From: HGM13233 sp900762805
Lineage (GTDB): Bacteria; Bacillota; Clostridia; Oscillospirales; Ruminococcaceae
Assembly: GCA_937993755.1 (NCBI GenBank)
Contig: CALKMA010000007.1
Location: 45,833 to 109,832 of the forward strand
Reading direction: 5' to 3'
DNA length: 64,000 nucleotides
Shown: piece by piece, positions 1 through 8,387 of the stretch
Numbering within the stretch: the stretch's first letter is position 1
How the letters are laid out: every line of letters starts with the position of its first letter
Translations under genes and position numbers: made by a program
Notes under the pieces: generated by a model
What the model was told of the DNA's origin: nothing
Seen by the model: only the letters and a program-made list of their open reading frames with translations
Databases searched by the model: none

Positions 1-720
1 TACGGCCCTACGGGAGAAGGCGAGCAGCCGGTCACGGCCGGTCTCAGTGAGCTGCCCGTCGTGACAGCCAGCCGCAGCATGCTGCTGGCCGTGGCCGACG
101 GCGATAGGCTCCTGTTCGGCGCCGCACTGCGCATGGACACCGAGCACAACTGCGTCACACTGGCCATTCTGCCGGCCTCGGCCTTTCCGCCGTCGGACAG
201 CTCCCCTATCCTGCGGGGCGGCGGGCCGTCGTCCTTTATGGACAGCGCTTACGATGACCTTTGCCGCAGCAGCGGCATCGCCATGGAGGGCTACGCCTGT
301 CTGTCGCTCGAAACGCTGGAAAAGCTGATCGACCGACTGGGCAGCTTCCACTTCAACGTAACGCAGCCCATCCGCGCTGTGACAGCGGGCGGCCTTGCGG
401 AATTCCGGCTTGAACGCGGCTATCAGCGCATCACCGGCGGCACGGCGGCCGCCATCCTGCGCTATGCGCGGTATCTGCCGGAAGAACAGTATCTGGATAT
501 CGCCGGCCGGCTGAGCGAAAGCGCCCTCGCCTCCCTTCTGACCCCGGCCTTTCCCGACGCCGCCTTCAACGCCTTCTGCGCGCTGACGCATGAGATGGCG
601 ATCAGCCTCAGCTCGGTGTCGCTGCGCACCCTGCACCGCTCGCTGGCAGCCGTCTGCCAAAACGGCGGCACCGTGCGGCTGATGCAGCCGGGCGAAACAC
701 TGGCACAGCTGTTCTCCTGA
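1..720 (+). CDS. LCP (LytR-CpsA-Psr)-like protein, 5' end outside window
   Basis: The frame is open from base 1, so the gene begins upstream of the window; the GTG at 61 is probably internal. The visible 240 codons resemble an LCP domain. An early segment matches the usual pattern of a hydrophobic strand followed by a regular series of acidic and basic residues (LLAVADGDRLLFGAALRMD). A later stretch (YACLSLETLEKLIDRLGS) resembles the LCP segment in which the protein reads its lipid-linked substrate, and GGTAAAILRYAR resembles the conserved GEQAL-YVR-like motif. LCP proteins transfer wall glycopolymers to peptidoglycan at the membrane's outer face. The N-terminal membrane anchor cannot be seen. 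It converges on the lipoprotein gene at 772. Assignment rests on weak motif likeness only. Confidence 0.55.
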   Translation, partial: YGPTGEGEQPVTAGLSELPVVTASRSMLLAVADGDRLLFGAALRMDTEHNCVTLAILPASAFPPSDSSPILRGGGPSSFMDSAYDDLCRSSGIAMEGYACLSLETLEKLIDRLGSFHFNVTQPIRAVTAGGLAEFRLERGYQRITGGTAAAILRYARYLPEEQYLDIAGRLSESALASLLTPAFPDAAFNAFCALTHEMAISLSSVSLRTLHRSLAAVCQNGGTVRLMQPGETLAQLFS

Positions 721-771
721 AGGCGTCAGCCAAAGCGGGCAGCCTGGGCCAACCGCCCCGGCAGGGCTCCT

Positions 772-1857
772 TCAGGCGGCAACAGGATAGATGCGAAGCA
801 CATCAAGCTCATCGATCATGCCGTAGCCGTAGCGATCGGTGCGGCAGAGCGTCTGTCCGGCCAGCTGATTGACGCGGCGCAGCAGGCGCGTGAGTGTCCC
901 GCTGCCGAGCAGCCGCTCGGCAGCGGGCACCGAAAATTCAAATATACCGGCTCCGCTGCTCAGCGACTGTGCCGCTGAGGCGGCTACCGTCTCAAAAATA
1001 TCGTCGAGCTCGGCAGCTGCCAGTCCGTTTTTCGTAAAATAGTCGTTCTTTTCGCATTCGAGCCGCGCATAGAGCCCGTCGGCCATACGCTCACCGGCCA
1101 GCGCCCGCGGATCGGGGCCGAAGTAACAGTGGCTGAGATAGCCGCCGTCGCCATCGACCGACGGGTCGTCAAAGGTGATGTCGATCAGCGTATAAACGCC
1201 GTCAAGGCGGGCGACGTTCCAGCCGTGGCTCTCGCCGCGCGCCGTGCCGGTCACATAATAGCACTCGATCCCGGCGCGGTGGCAGATATACTGAAAGGCC
1301 TTGGCATAGCCGGCGCAGACGCCGCTCTGATAAAGCAGTGCGCCGCGGATATCATAAGCGCCGTTTTCCCCCAGCCGGTCGGAATACTCGGTCTGCGAAA
1401 CAAGGAAATCATGAATAAAAACGGCGCGGTCATATTCGGTGGCATAGACCCTTGCGGCCTGTGCCACGGCGTCAGCCGCCGCCTCAACGCGGGCGCGCTG
1501 CTCATCAAGCATCTCGGCGGCCACACGCATACGCGGCTCAAAATAGGTGACGGCGGTCTCGTCCCCCGCCGTCAGGTAGCCGTCGCACCAGAATATTTCC
1601 GGGTGGTCGGCCATCGCCAGGGCGTTGATGCGGGTCAGCTGCTCCGGCGTAACGCCGTCGCGCGGGGCATAGCGGCGCGGCTCGCCGGTCAGAAGCGCCT
1701 CGACGACCTCGTCATAGAGCAGCCGGTCGGCCTCCGACAGCAGCTGATAGCCCTGCGGGCAGAGCGTCTCGCGGTGCTGCGGCGGCGTCAGACCGCGGCA
1801 GCCGGCCAGTGAGAGCAGCAGTGCCAACGCCGGCAGAAGACCCAGGAGCCGGCGCAT
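772..1857 (-). CDS. Transglutaminase-like lipoprotein
   Basis: 361 residues. An N-terminal hydrophobic segment ends in the lipobox LAGC, so C20 should be lipidated and the protein tethered outside the membrane. A transglutaminase-like papain fold follows, with a visible triad: C181 in SGVCAGYAKAF, H211 in SHGWN and D226 in TLIDITFDDP. This supports peptide or isopeptide cleavage or crosslinking, though secreted bacterial members have varied and mostly unknown substrates. The ATG shares its first base with the TGA of the LUD-domain gene (TGATG), so translation is probably coupled to it. It is the last gene of a deoC-LUD-transglutaminase operon. Confidence 0.8.
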   Translation of the reverse strand: MRRLLGLLPALALLLSLAGCRGLTPPQHRETLCPQGYQLLSEADRLLYDEVVEALLTGEPRRYAPRDGVTPEQLTRINALAMADHPEIFWCDGYLTAGDETAVTYFEPRMRVAAEMLDEQRARVEAAADAVAQAARVYATEYDRAVFIHDFLVSQTEYSDRLGENGAYDIRGALLYQSGVCAGYAKAFQYICHRAGIECYYVTGTARGESHGWNVARLDGVYTLIDITFDDPSVDGDGGYLSHCYFGPDPRALAGERMADGLYARLECEKNDYFTKNGLAAAELDDIFETVAASAAQSLSSGAGIFEFSVPAAERLLGSGTLTRLLRRVNQLAGQTLCRTDRYGYGMIDELDVLRIYPVAA

Positions 1858-2483
1858 CAGAAGCCCAGCTCCTCACCCACCAGAATGACCTTAACGCGGC
1901 CCGGACGGCGCTGAAAGGTCGTCGTGACCTCAGAACAGCAGATACGCTGGGGCGAGCGGCAGTCGGCACAGACGCCGGCCCTGGCGCAGGGCGTCTCCCG
2001 CTCCAGCCGCAGGGCGTTGGCCGGCGACGCGACGCGCTTCAGCCGATCGTGCGCCGCGTCAAGATCCTTCACCAGCTTGTTGACGCCGGCGATGACATAG
2101 ACGCTCTTGGGGCCGTAGACCAGAAAGGCCAGCCGGCTGCCGGTGCCGTCGATGTTGAACAGCTTTCCGTCCTCCGTCACAGCATTGCTGCTCATGAAAA
2201 AGGCGTCACAGGTGGCGGCGGCGCGGATATAATCATCCTCTTCGCTCGCCGTGCGGTCGATAAAGCGGTAGCCGCCGCTCTGAAGCAGCGCCAGAACGCC
2301 GCTTTCGGCGAGCGTCACCGAGCCGCCGACAGCCACGCTGGCGCCGGCAGGCAGCAGCTCGCGCACCAGCGATACGGCTTCAGCCGAGGTGGGAACATAG
2401 TAGGCGTCCATATTGCGCTTCTGAAGCTGCTTGACAACGGCCTGCGCGCGCAGTGCCATCGTGCGGTTAACGGGTTGGTTCAT
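1857..2483 (-). CDS. LUD-domain protein (LutC/YkgG-like)
   Basis: 208 residues covering a single LUD domain (formerly DUF162). The glycine-rich segment VAVGGSVTLAESGVL and the later VYVIAGVNKLV are typical of the family. LutC takes part in lactate oxidation together with LutA and LutB, but no lutA or lutB partner is in the window. Solitary LUD proteins are common in Clostridia and their role is not settled. A cysteine-rich C-terminal stretch (CARAGVCADCRSPQRICC) could bind a metal or Fe-S centre. The ATG has AGGAGG eight bases upstream. It lies between deoC and the transglutaminase lipoprotein, which it overlaps by one base. Confidence 0.8.
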   Translation of the reverse strand: MNQPVNRTMALRAQAVVKQLQKRNMDAYYVPTSAEAVSLVRELLPAGASVAVGGSVTLAESGVLALLQSGGYRFIDRTASEEDDYIRAAATCDAFFMSSNAVTEDGKLFNIDGTGSRLAFLVYGPKSVYVIAGVNKLVKDLDAAHDRLKRVASPANALRLERETPCARAGVCADCRSPQRICCSEVTTTFQRRPGRVKVILVGEELGF

Positions 2484-2626
2484 GGTCGTAGCCTCCTGTT
2501 AAAGTTCGGTATGATAAATGATTCTATTGACGCTCACGCCCGCGGCAGATGCGCCGGGGGATCCGGCCCTCCTGCTTTGGCCGCCGGTCGGCGGTCGAAA
2601 AGGCGCCTTGGGCGGCGCTTTCGCGC

Positions 2627-3304
2627 TCAGGCGTTTTCGGTGCGCTTGAGCTCCTCAACAAGCTTCACGCCGCTGCTGGTGCCGATGCGCGTGGCGCCCG
2701 CCTCGATCATGGCAAGGCAGTCCGACAGCGTGCGGATGCCGCCGGCGGCCTTAACCTGCACATCGGGCCCGCAGCTCTGCTTCATGAGCCGGACATCCTC
2801 GACCGTGGCGCCGCCGGTGCCGAAGCCGGTCGAGGTCTTGATGAAATCAGGCTTGACGCGGGCGGCGATGCGGGCCAGCTCGGCGATCTCATCCCTTTCC
2901 AGATAGCAATTCTCAAAAATAGCCTTGACGATAACGCCCCTGCGGCGGCACAGCTCGGTCATGCGGCGCATTTCGTCCTCAATATAATCCCAGCGGTGCA
3001 TCCTGGCCATGCCGACATTGATAACATAATCGATCTCGTCAGCCCCCTCGCTGATGGCCGTTTCAGCCTCAAAGAGCTTGACGGCGACCGTTGTCTGGCC
3101 CAGCGGGAAGCTGATGGCGGCGCCGACGTGAACCGGCGTATCCTTCAGCTGCTCCTTGCAGAAGCGGACGGGTGACGAATTGATGGCCACCATCTTGAAG
3201 CCGTATGCCCGCGCCTCGTCACAGAGGGCAGTCAGCTCCTTCTCGGTCGCATAGGCCTTGAGAAGGGTATGGTCAAAATAGGAAGCGAGTTGTTGAGGAG
3301 TCAT
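2627..3304 (-). CDS. deoC: Deoxyribose-phosphate aldolase (first copy)
   Basis: 225 residues. DeoC cleaves 2-deoxyribose-5-phosphate to glyceraldehyde-3-phosphate and acetaldehyde in deoxynucleoside salvage. The Schiff-base lysine lies in DFIKTSTGFGTGGAT. The second lysine of the active site is in VKAAGGIRTL, and the N-terminal DHTLLKAYAT motif is intact. The start chosen is the ATG at 3304, preceded by AAGGAAAGG; a longer open frame extends to 3436 but overlaps the promoter. It is first in an operon with the LUD and transglutaminase genes and has a strong promoter at 3408-3436. A second, clearly diverged deoC lies at 53074. Confidence 0.95.
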   Translation of the reverse strand: MTPQQLASYFDHTLLKAYATEKELTALCDEARAYGFKMVAINSSPVRFCKEQLKDTPVHVGAAISFPLGQTTVAVKLFEAETAISEGADEIDYVINVGMARMHRWDYIEDEMRRMTELCRRRGVIVKAIFENCYLERDEIAELARIAARVKPDFIKTSTGFGTGGATVEDVRLMKQSCGPDVQVKAAGGIRTLSDCLAMIEAGATRIGTSSGVKLVEELKRTENA

Positions 3305-3407
3305 AAAGCCTTTCCTTTGCATTGATATTGTTCTTCTCATCGTTCGATGCACACGGGCCGACGAATGCCGCTGTCGGAGCGGCGAGGGCACACGCCCCCT
3401 TTCCCCT

Positions 3408-3436
3408 ATTATAATGCATTCCTTTTCTTTTGGCAA
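3408..3436 (-). promoter_or_regulatory. Sigma-A promoter for the deoC operon
   Basis: On the minus strand, TTGCCA (3431-3436) and TATAAT (3408-3413) are separated by 17 bases. This is five of six plus six of six consensus matches. The resulting 5' leader of deoC would be about 95 bases. Confidence 0.75.
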
Positions 3437-4055
3437 TCACGTTTGTACCCCGGCCGGCCCTGTGCCGCGATGCGGCCGACCGCAAAGCTGAAGCGTTTTT
3501 GCACAGCATAGCTGGGCATACGGCCAAGCGATCTCCGCGCCGTATGCCCGGCGCCGGACGTAACGGCTCCCGCGCGGTGCGGTCGGTGAGGCCCGGCCTT
3601 TTCCGCGCGGCAGGGGGCACAGAGGCAAGCGGGCTTTGTGCGATGCGGCCGGATACAAAGCAGGCTCCGCCGTATACACAGCGGAGCCTTCGGCTTTTTC
3701 GGATTTTCACAAGGCGGTACAGCGGCACTCGACAGCCTGCTCCATATCCGTCTGTTCGGAAGCGACGCGCAGGTCATGCGGCTCGGCGCAAAAGCAGCCA
3801 CGTTTGCGCACCGGCCTGACGGCAGCGGGCGCGCGGGTTCGCGGCCGTCCGTTGTATCAAAAATCCCCCATCCCACCCTGCCTCTCCGTCAGTGCGCGGT
3901 CGTTACAGTAAAAGGTTACGATGCGTTTGTGCTGTGTGCAGGGCATGACGATAAGCTGCGAAATACGCTGCGCTCAGCCCCTTTGCGCCAATCACATGAA
4001 GTGTCTTTGCACTCGCCCGGTTCGGCTTTACCAAATTTTCGTTTTTTGACCCGCT
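3437..4055. other. Gene-free spacer with hairpins
   Basis: Several short open frames occur on both strands but none has a ribosome site or a recognisable product. Two inverted repeats stand out. One is at 3514-3549 (11-bp arms GGGCATACGGC and its complement, 14-base loop). The other is at 3663-3688 (GGCTCCGC arms), followed by TTCGGCTTTTTC, which looks like a plus-strand terminator although no plus-strand gene precedes it. Nothing else was identified. Confidence 0.5.
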
Positions 4056-4508
4056 TTACAGCAGCTCGGTCTGCCAGTTGAGCATCTGAATAGTCGAATC
4101 CAGCTCGCGCAGAGCCTTTGACCGCTCATCCAGCTTCTTCTGCAGCGCCTCAACGTTGACGGTGCTGCACATTTTGATCTCAGTGCGCGTGGCGCGCATC
4201 GAAATGTTGCTGGCCTGTAACAGGAAATTCTGCATTGCCTCCAGATATCGCCGCTCGGCGTCGCGCGACGCCAGCATTTCGGTCAGGCTTTTCCCCTCAT
4301 GCTTCGTGGCCGTGTTGGTGAGATTGATATGGGCGATGAGCCACGCAAGGCACTCGGTGCAGCCGGACAGCTCACGCATGAGATTTTCGGGCTTTTCGGC
4401 GGGCTGCTCGCCCTCCTGCACCACGGCGTTGCTGCACAGACGGCTTTCAAGCTGTGCGAGCTTGCGGAGCGCATCGGCGCGCTCCTGAAGGGCTTCGGCA
4501 AGCTTCAT
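4056..4508 (-). CDS. DIP1984-family (septicolysin-like) protein
   Basis: 150 residues, largely predicted helical coiled coil. It opens with MKLAEALQERADALRKLAQL and carries the family's NAVVQEGEQPAEKPENL block and a terminal DSTIQMLNWQTELL. These match the DIP1984 family, sometimes annotated septicolysin, which has no proven biochemical role. The start is the ATG at 4508 because AGGAGG lies nine bases upstream; the in-frame extension to 4583 runs through the promoter. The gene stands alone with its own near-consensus promoter. Family assignment is from memory of the conserved pattern. Confidence 0.8.
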   Translation of the reverse strand: MKLAEALQERADALRKLAQLESRLCSNAVVQEGEQPAEKPENLMRELSGCTECLAWLIAHINLTNTATKHEGKSLTEMLASRDAERRYLEAMQNFLLQASNISMRATRTEIKMCSTVNVEALQKKLDERSKALRELDSTIQMLNWQTELL

Positions 4509-4548
4509 GGATCGTTCCTCCTGTTTGCTGACATTACTTTTCGTCTCT

Positions 4549-4577
4549 ATTTTACCATCGGATGAAGCGCTTGTCAA
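4549..4577 (-). promoter_or_regulatory. Near-consensus sigma-A promoter of the DIP1984 gene
   Basis: Minus strand: a perfect TTGACA (4572-4577), a 17-base spacer, then TAAAAT (4549-4554) preceded by TGG, giving an extended -10. This is one of the strongest promoters in the window by consensus. The adjoining 8-bp-arm hairpin at about 4586-4612 may end transcription from the nucleoside hydrolase gene, but it lacks a clear U tract. Confidence 0.8.
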
Positions 4578-4685
4578 CGACAACCGCCCGGCGGACAGCC
4601 ACCGGGCGGAAATACCGTTGTTAAAGCATGAGGCGGGCGCCGGCCATGCTGCCGGTCAAATACCGATCAGGCTGCCGGCTGTTTT

Positions 4686-5618
4686 TTACTCATACTTTGC
4701 CAGCGTCTCGGCGATAAGATCCCAGAATTTCGGCAGATCAAGGGTGATGCCGACCAGCGCGTTGGGCTGCCTGCCGGTGTTGCCGATAAAGTCGCAGACA
4801 GTGCGGCCGTAGCTGGGGCCATGCTCAATATCGACCTCGGTGTACATGCCGCGCACCGTGAAGATCTCCGGCGCGATGAGGTAGGCCACGCAGGTGACGT
4901 CATGCACCGGGCCGGCCTCAAGGCCGTTGTGGATACGCTGTGTCTCCAGCGTGAAGCGCATGATATCGCCGAACAGCTTGCCGGCGCGGTTGCCGAGCGC
5001 CTCCATGCGGGTGATGATATCGGGCGTGCAGATGGTCTGGTTGGTGAGGTCCAGCCCCATCATGACAATGGGAACGCCCGAACGGAACACCACGCTGGCG
5101 GCTTCCGGGTCGGCATAGATGTTGAATTCGGCCGCCGGCGTGACGTTGCCGATGCCGTAGGCACCGCCCATCAGAACGATGCGGCGGATCTTAGGCAGAA
5201 TGTCGGGCGCCATGCGCATGACGGCGGCAATATTGGTCAGCGGGCCGGTCGGGACAAGGGTGATATCCCCGTCTGAGGCGCGCAGCGTATCGATGATGTA
5301 ATTGACGGCGTTCTGCGGCTGCGCCTTGAGGTGCAGCGGGCCGAAAACGGGGCCGTCCAGCCCGGTTTTTCCGTGAATGTTGGCGGCCACCACCTGATCG
5401 CGCACCAGCGGCAGCGGCATGCCGGCATAGACCGGCGTATCGATGCCCAGCAGCTGGCAGACGTTGAGTGTGTTGGGCAGCGTCTTGTCGAGCGTCTGAT
5501 TGCCAGCCACCACCGTGATGCCCAGCAAATCGATGGCAGGGTGCTTGGCGGCCAGCATGATGGCGATGGCGTCGTCGTGACCGGGGTCACAGTCGAGGAT
5601 GATCCTGTGCTTTTCCAT
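4686..5618 (-). CDS. Inosine/uridine-preferring nucleoside hydrolase
   Basis: 310 residues. The N-terminal DCDPGHDDAIAI is the calcium-binding aspartate motif of the nucleoside hydrolase family, which cleaves the N-glycosidic bond of ribonucleosides to base plus ribose. VPTGPLTNIA and VLMGGAYGIGNVTPAAEFN are also conserved. The late histidine in GPVHDVTCVAYLI corresponds to the base-contacting region. No signal peptide is seen, so it should be cytosolic. The start is the ATG at 5618 with AAAGGAGA ten bases upstream. It is monocistronic with its own promoter. RihA-, RihB- and RihC-type specificity cannot be told apart from sequence alone. Confidence 0.92.
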   Translation of the reverse strand: MEKHRIILDCDPGHDDAIAIMLAAKHPAIDLLGITVVAGNQTLDKTLPNTLNVCQLLGIDTPVYAGMPLPLVRDQVVAANIHGKTGLDGPVFGPLHLKAQPQNAVNYIIDTLRASDGDITLVPTGPLTNIAAVMRMAPDILPKIRRIVLMGGAYGIGNVTPAAEFNIYADPEAASVVFRSGVPIVMMGLDLTNQTICTPDIITRMEALGNRAGKLFGDIMRFTLETQRIHNGLEAGPVHDVTCVAYLIAPEIFTVRGMYTEVDIEHGPSYGRTVCDFIGNTGRQPNALVGITLDLPKFWDLIAETLAKYE

Positions 5619-5667
5619 AAAAGCAGTCTCCTTTATATTCCGCATAGTCTTGCCTGAGGCTGCTCTC

Positions 5668-5697
5668 ATTGTACCATACCGGCAGTCTGCTTTGCAA
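5668..5697 (-). promoter_or_regulatory. Promoter of the nucleoside hydrolase gene
   Basis: Minus strand: TTGCAA (5692-5697), an 18-base spacer and TACAAT (5668-5673) with an upstream TGG extension. The -35 is weak (four of six matches), compensated by the extended -10. Confidence 0.6.
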
Positions 5698-5749
5698 CGC
5701 CCGGCAAAAAATAATCAGCGGCAGGCGGCCCGCCGGGAGGGGCTGCACA

Positions 5750-5945
5750 GCGGCTGAAAGCCGCCGCTCCTGACCCCGCGGCGAAGGGCACGGGCAGCAG
5801 CAAAGGAGAAAGGCCGACTGAAAGCCGCCGGCCCCTCTCCCGCACGGAATGATGCCTGGCGGCACAGCGCAGCAAAGCGGCTCAAGACCGTCAACGGTTC
5901 TCTTTGAGTGATGCCGGTACGGCAAGGCCGACTGAAAGCCGCCGG
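5750..5945. repeat. Exact 22-bp repeat pair plus variant in a spacer
   Basis: The 22-mer beginning AAGGCCGACTGAAAGCC occurs exactly at 5810-5831 and 5924-5945, 114 bp apart. A shorter variant (GCGGCTGAAAGCCGCCG) lies at 5750-5766. No gene is supported in the 5619-6005 spacer. The core TGAAAGCCGCCG also appears in the hairpin at 38937-38967, which hints at a dispersed element. Confidence 0.6.
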
Positions 5946-6005
5946 CTTTCTTCCGCGTAAGACAGCACCGGCGGCACGGAAAGCCCGGAAAAACCTGCCC
6001 GAAAA

Positions 6006-8246
6006 TCATCGGCCGCCCCCGCCGGGCAGCGCCGGACCGGCCTGACGGGCCTCATCGCCGGTACACAGCACGATACGCCCGTGCCGGACGGTCACCGTCA
6101 CAGCGCCCAGCTGCCCCCTTTTGAGCAGCAGGGCGCACAGCGCATCCTCGACCAGCTCGGATACCATATGCTTGAGCGGCCGCGCCCCATAGCGCCCGCC
6201 GGCACAGCGGTCAACCAGCAGCTCGGCCACAGCGGGGGCACAGGTCAGCGCCACCCCGCCCGCGGCGGCGCGCCGCTGTACCGCCGAAAGCTCCAGCCGG
6301 GCAATATCCGCCAGCTCTCCTCGTCCCAGCCGGTCGAACACAATAAGCTCGTCCATCCGGCCCAGAAATTCAGGGGCAAACAGGCGCTCGGCCTCGCGCA
6401 GCACCAGCTCGCGGCGGCCTTCCTCCTCCCGGCCGCCGAAGCCGAGCTGCCCCGAACCGCCGGCGACAATGCGCCCGCCCACATTGGAGGTCAGGATAAC
6501 GATGCAGTTGCGGAAGCTGGCGGCGCGGCCGCGCGTGTCGGTCAGCTCGCCCTCCTCCAATATCGAGAGCAAAACGCTGAACACCTCGGCGTGCGCCTTC
6601 TCAGCCTCGTCGAACAGCACAACGCTGTAAGGGCTGTCGGCCACCCGTTCGCAGAGCGTTTTGCCCTCGCCATAGCCGACATAGCCGGGCGCCGCGCCCG
6701 TCAGCCGGGAAACGGCCTGCGGCTCGGTGTACTCCCCCATATTGAGGGTGATGAGGCTGGCCGACGAGCCGAAGTATTCCTCGGCCAGCGCCTTGCACAG
6801 CTCCGTTTTGCCAACGCCGGTCGGCCCCAGAAACAGAAAGGCGCCGATGGGCCGTTTTTTCTCGCGCAGGCCCAGACGGTTGCGGGCAATGGCGCGTGAT
6901 ACCGCCCGCACGGCGGCCGGCTGCCCGATGATGCGGCCTTGCAGGCGCTCCTCCAGCCCCGCCAGGCGGCGGCTCTCGCCGGCCGAAAGACGGCTGACCG
7001 GTACGCCGCTCTCGCGGCTGACGGCGGCCGCCACCTCGCTCTCGTCAACGACTGCCTGTCCGCGGCAGGAGGCAAAAGCGCAGGCCTCATCAAGTGCGTC
7101 GATGGCTTTGTCGGGCAGGCGGCGGCCGGGCACATAACGGGCGCTGAGCGCCACAGCCGTGCGGACGGCCGCCGCCGTCACGGTGACGCCGTGGAACCGC
7201 GCATAGCGGTCGGCCAGCCGCAGCAATATCCGCTCGGCCTCGTCAGGGGTCGGCTCGGCCACCGTCACTGTCTGAAAGCGCCGCGCCAGCGCCTCGTCCT
7301 TTTCGATATTGGCGTGGTATTCCGACAGCGTCGTGGCCCCGATCAGCCGCAGCTCGCCGCGCGCCAGCAGCGGCTTCAGGATGCTGGCGGCGTCGATGCT
7401 CCCCTCAGCGCTGCCGGCCCCCACAACGCAATGCAGCTCGTCGATGAACAGGATAACATCGCCCCGCCGGGTGACGTCGCTCAGAATGGCCCGGAAGCGC
7501 TCTTCAAAATCGCCCCGATACTTGGTGCCGGCCACCACGCCGGCAAGGTCGATGGCATACAGCACCTTGTCGCGTATCGAACGCGGCGCGCGGCCCGACA
7601 CAATCAGCTGTGCCAGCCCCTCGACAACGGCTGTTTTGCCGACGCCCGGCTCCCCGATGAGACAGGGATTGTTTTTACGGCGGCACGACAGGATGCCGGC
7701 CACGCGCTCGATCTCCCGCTCGCGGCCGATGACGGGGTCGAGCCGCCCGTCGGCCGCCTGCTGCGTGAGATCGACGCCATAGCGGTCAAGCAGGCGCGAG
7801 GCTCCCGAACGGCTGCCCGCCTCGGCCGGTGTACGCTGGCTCTCCGGCTCCAGCCGGCGGCGGCTCCCGACAAAGCTGATGCCCGCGCGGCGCAGCATGG
7901 CGGTGCCGTCGCACTCGCAGCTGATAAGCGCCAGCGCCAGCTCCCCCGCGTTGACGGACGACAGACCGTTCCCGCGGATGCTGGCAGCCTCCAGCAGCCC
8001 GAACACCTTCGGCTCAGCCCAGACGACCGGCACCCGCACCGGCTCGCCGATGCCGCAGCGCTCCCGCAGCTCTCTGAGGCAGAACAGCGTCAGCAGGCTG
8101 CGGCTGCCGCCCTCAAAGCAGCCGGCGCTGCACAGCGCCGCCGCCAGATGCAGTGTCGATACATTGATATGTCCCAGCTCGCCCGCGATGCCGGCCGCAG
8201 CGGCCAGCACCTGCCGATAGCTGCTCTGCCGGTCGAGTGGTCGCAT
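6006..8246 (-). CDS. ClpA/ClpC-type AAA+ unfoldase
   Basis: 746 residues. It has an N-terminal Clp repeat domain (about 1-140). The first AAA+ module has Walker A GEPGVGKT and Walker B VILFIDELH; the second has GPTGVGKT and VVLFDEAEKAH. The C-terminal Clp D2-small domain ends the protein. Such proteins unfold substrates and feed them to ClpP. An LGFGG tract just before APEFLGRMDE occupies the position of the ClpP-docking IGL/LGF loop. Unlike typical Firmicute ClpC, no coiled-coil middle domain separates the two modules, so the layout is closer to ClpA. The ATG at 8246 is close to a GGGTGAGGG ribosome site. It appears monocistronic, downstream of the CBS gene's terminator. Confidence 0.9.
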   Translation of the reverse strand: MRPLDRQSSYRQVLAAAAGIAGELGHINVSTLHLAAALCSAGCFEGGSRSLLTLFCLRELRERCGIGEPVRVPVVWAEPKVFGLLEAASIRGNGLSSVNAGELALALISCECDGTAMLRRAGISFVGSRRRLEPESQRTPAEAGSRSGASRLLDRYGVDLTQQAADGRLDPVIGREREIERVAGILSCRRKNNPCLIGEPGVGKTAVVEGLAQLIVSGRAPRSIRDKVLYAIDLAGVVAGTKYRGDFEERFRAILSDVTRRGDVILFIDELHCVVGAGSAEGSIDAASILKPLLARGELRLIGATTLSEYHANIEKDEALARRFQTVTVAEPTPDEAERILLRLADRYARFHGVTVTAAAVRTAVALSARYVPGRRLPDKAIDALDEACAFASCRGQAVVDESEVAAAVSRESGVPVSRLSAGESRRLAGLEERLQGRIIGQPAAVRAVSRAIARNRLGLREKKRPIGAFLFLGPTGVGKTELCKALAEEYFGSSASLITLNMGEYTEPQAVSRLTGAAPGYVGYGEGKTLCERVADSPYSVVLFDEAEKAHAEVFSVLLSILEEGELTDTRGRAASFRNCIVILTSNVGGRIVAGGSGQLGFGGREEEGRRELVLREAERLFAPEFLGRMDELIVFDRLGRGELADIARLELSAVQRRAAAGGVALTCAPAVAELLVDRCAGGRYGARPLKHMVSELVEDALCALLLKRGQLGAVTVTVRHGRIVLCTGDEARQAGPALPGGGGR

Positions 8247-8326
8247 TCCCTCACCCCATTTTCAACAGTCTACCGCTTAGTATTCACCGCGCCCCGGCCC
8301 GATAAACAGCACCTGCTTTCTGCGCA

Positions 8327-8359
8327 CAAAAATACGCCCCCTGTGCACAGGGGGCGTAT
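8327..8359 (-). terminator. Terminator after the CBS-domain gene
   Basis: A perfect 28-base palindrome (arms of 14 bp beginning ATACGCCCCC, 8332-8359) is followed on the minus strand by TTTTTG. It lies 29 bases past the CBS-protein stop, which fits an intrinsic terminator. Confidence 0.85.
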
Positions 8360-8387
8360 GGATCACACGATGCGGCACAGACGGCGC

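Noticed and set aside
3430..4081. Several frames of 80-150 codons between deoC and the DIP1984 gene
   Set aside because: They overlap each other on both strands, lack ribosome sites and cross promoter and hairpin elements.
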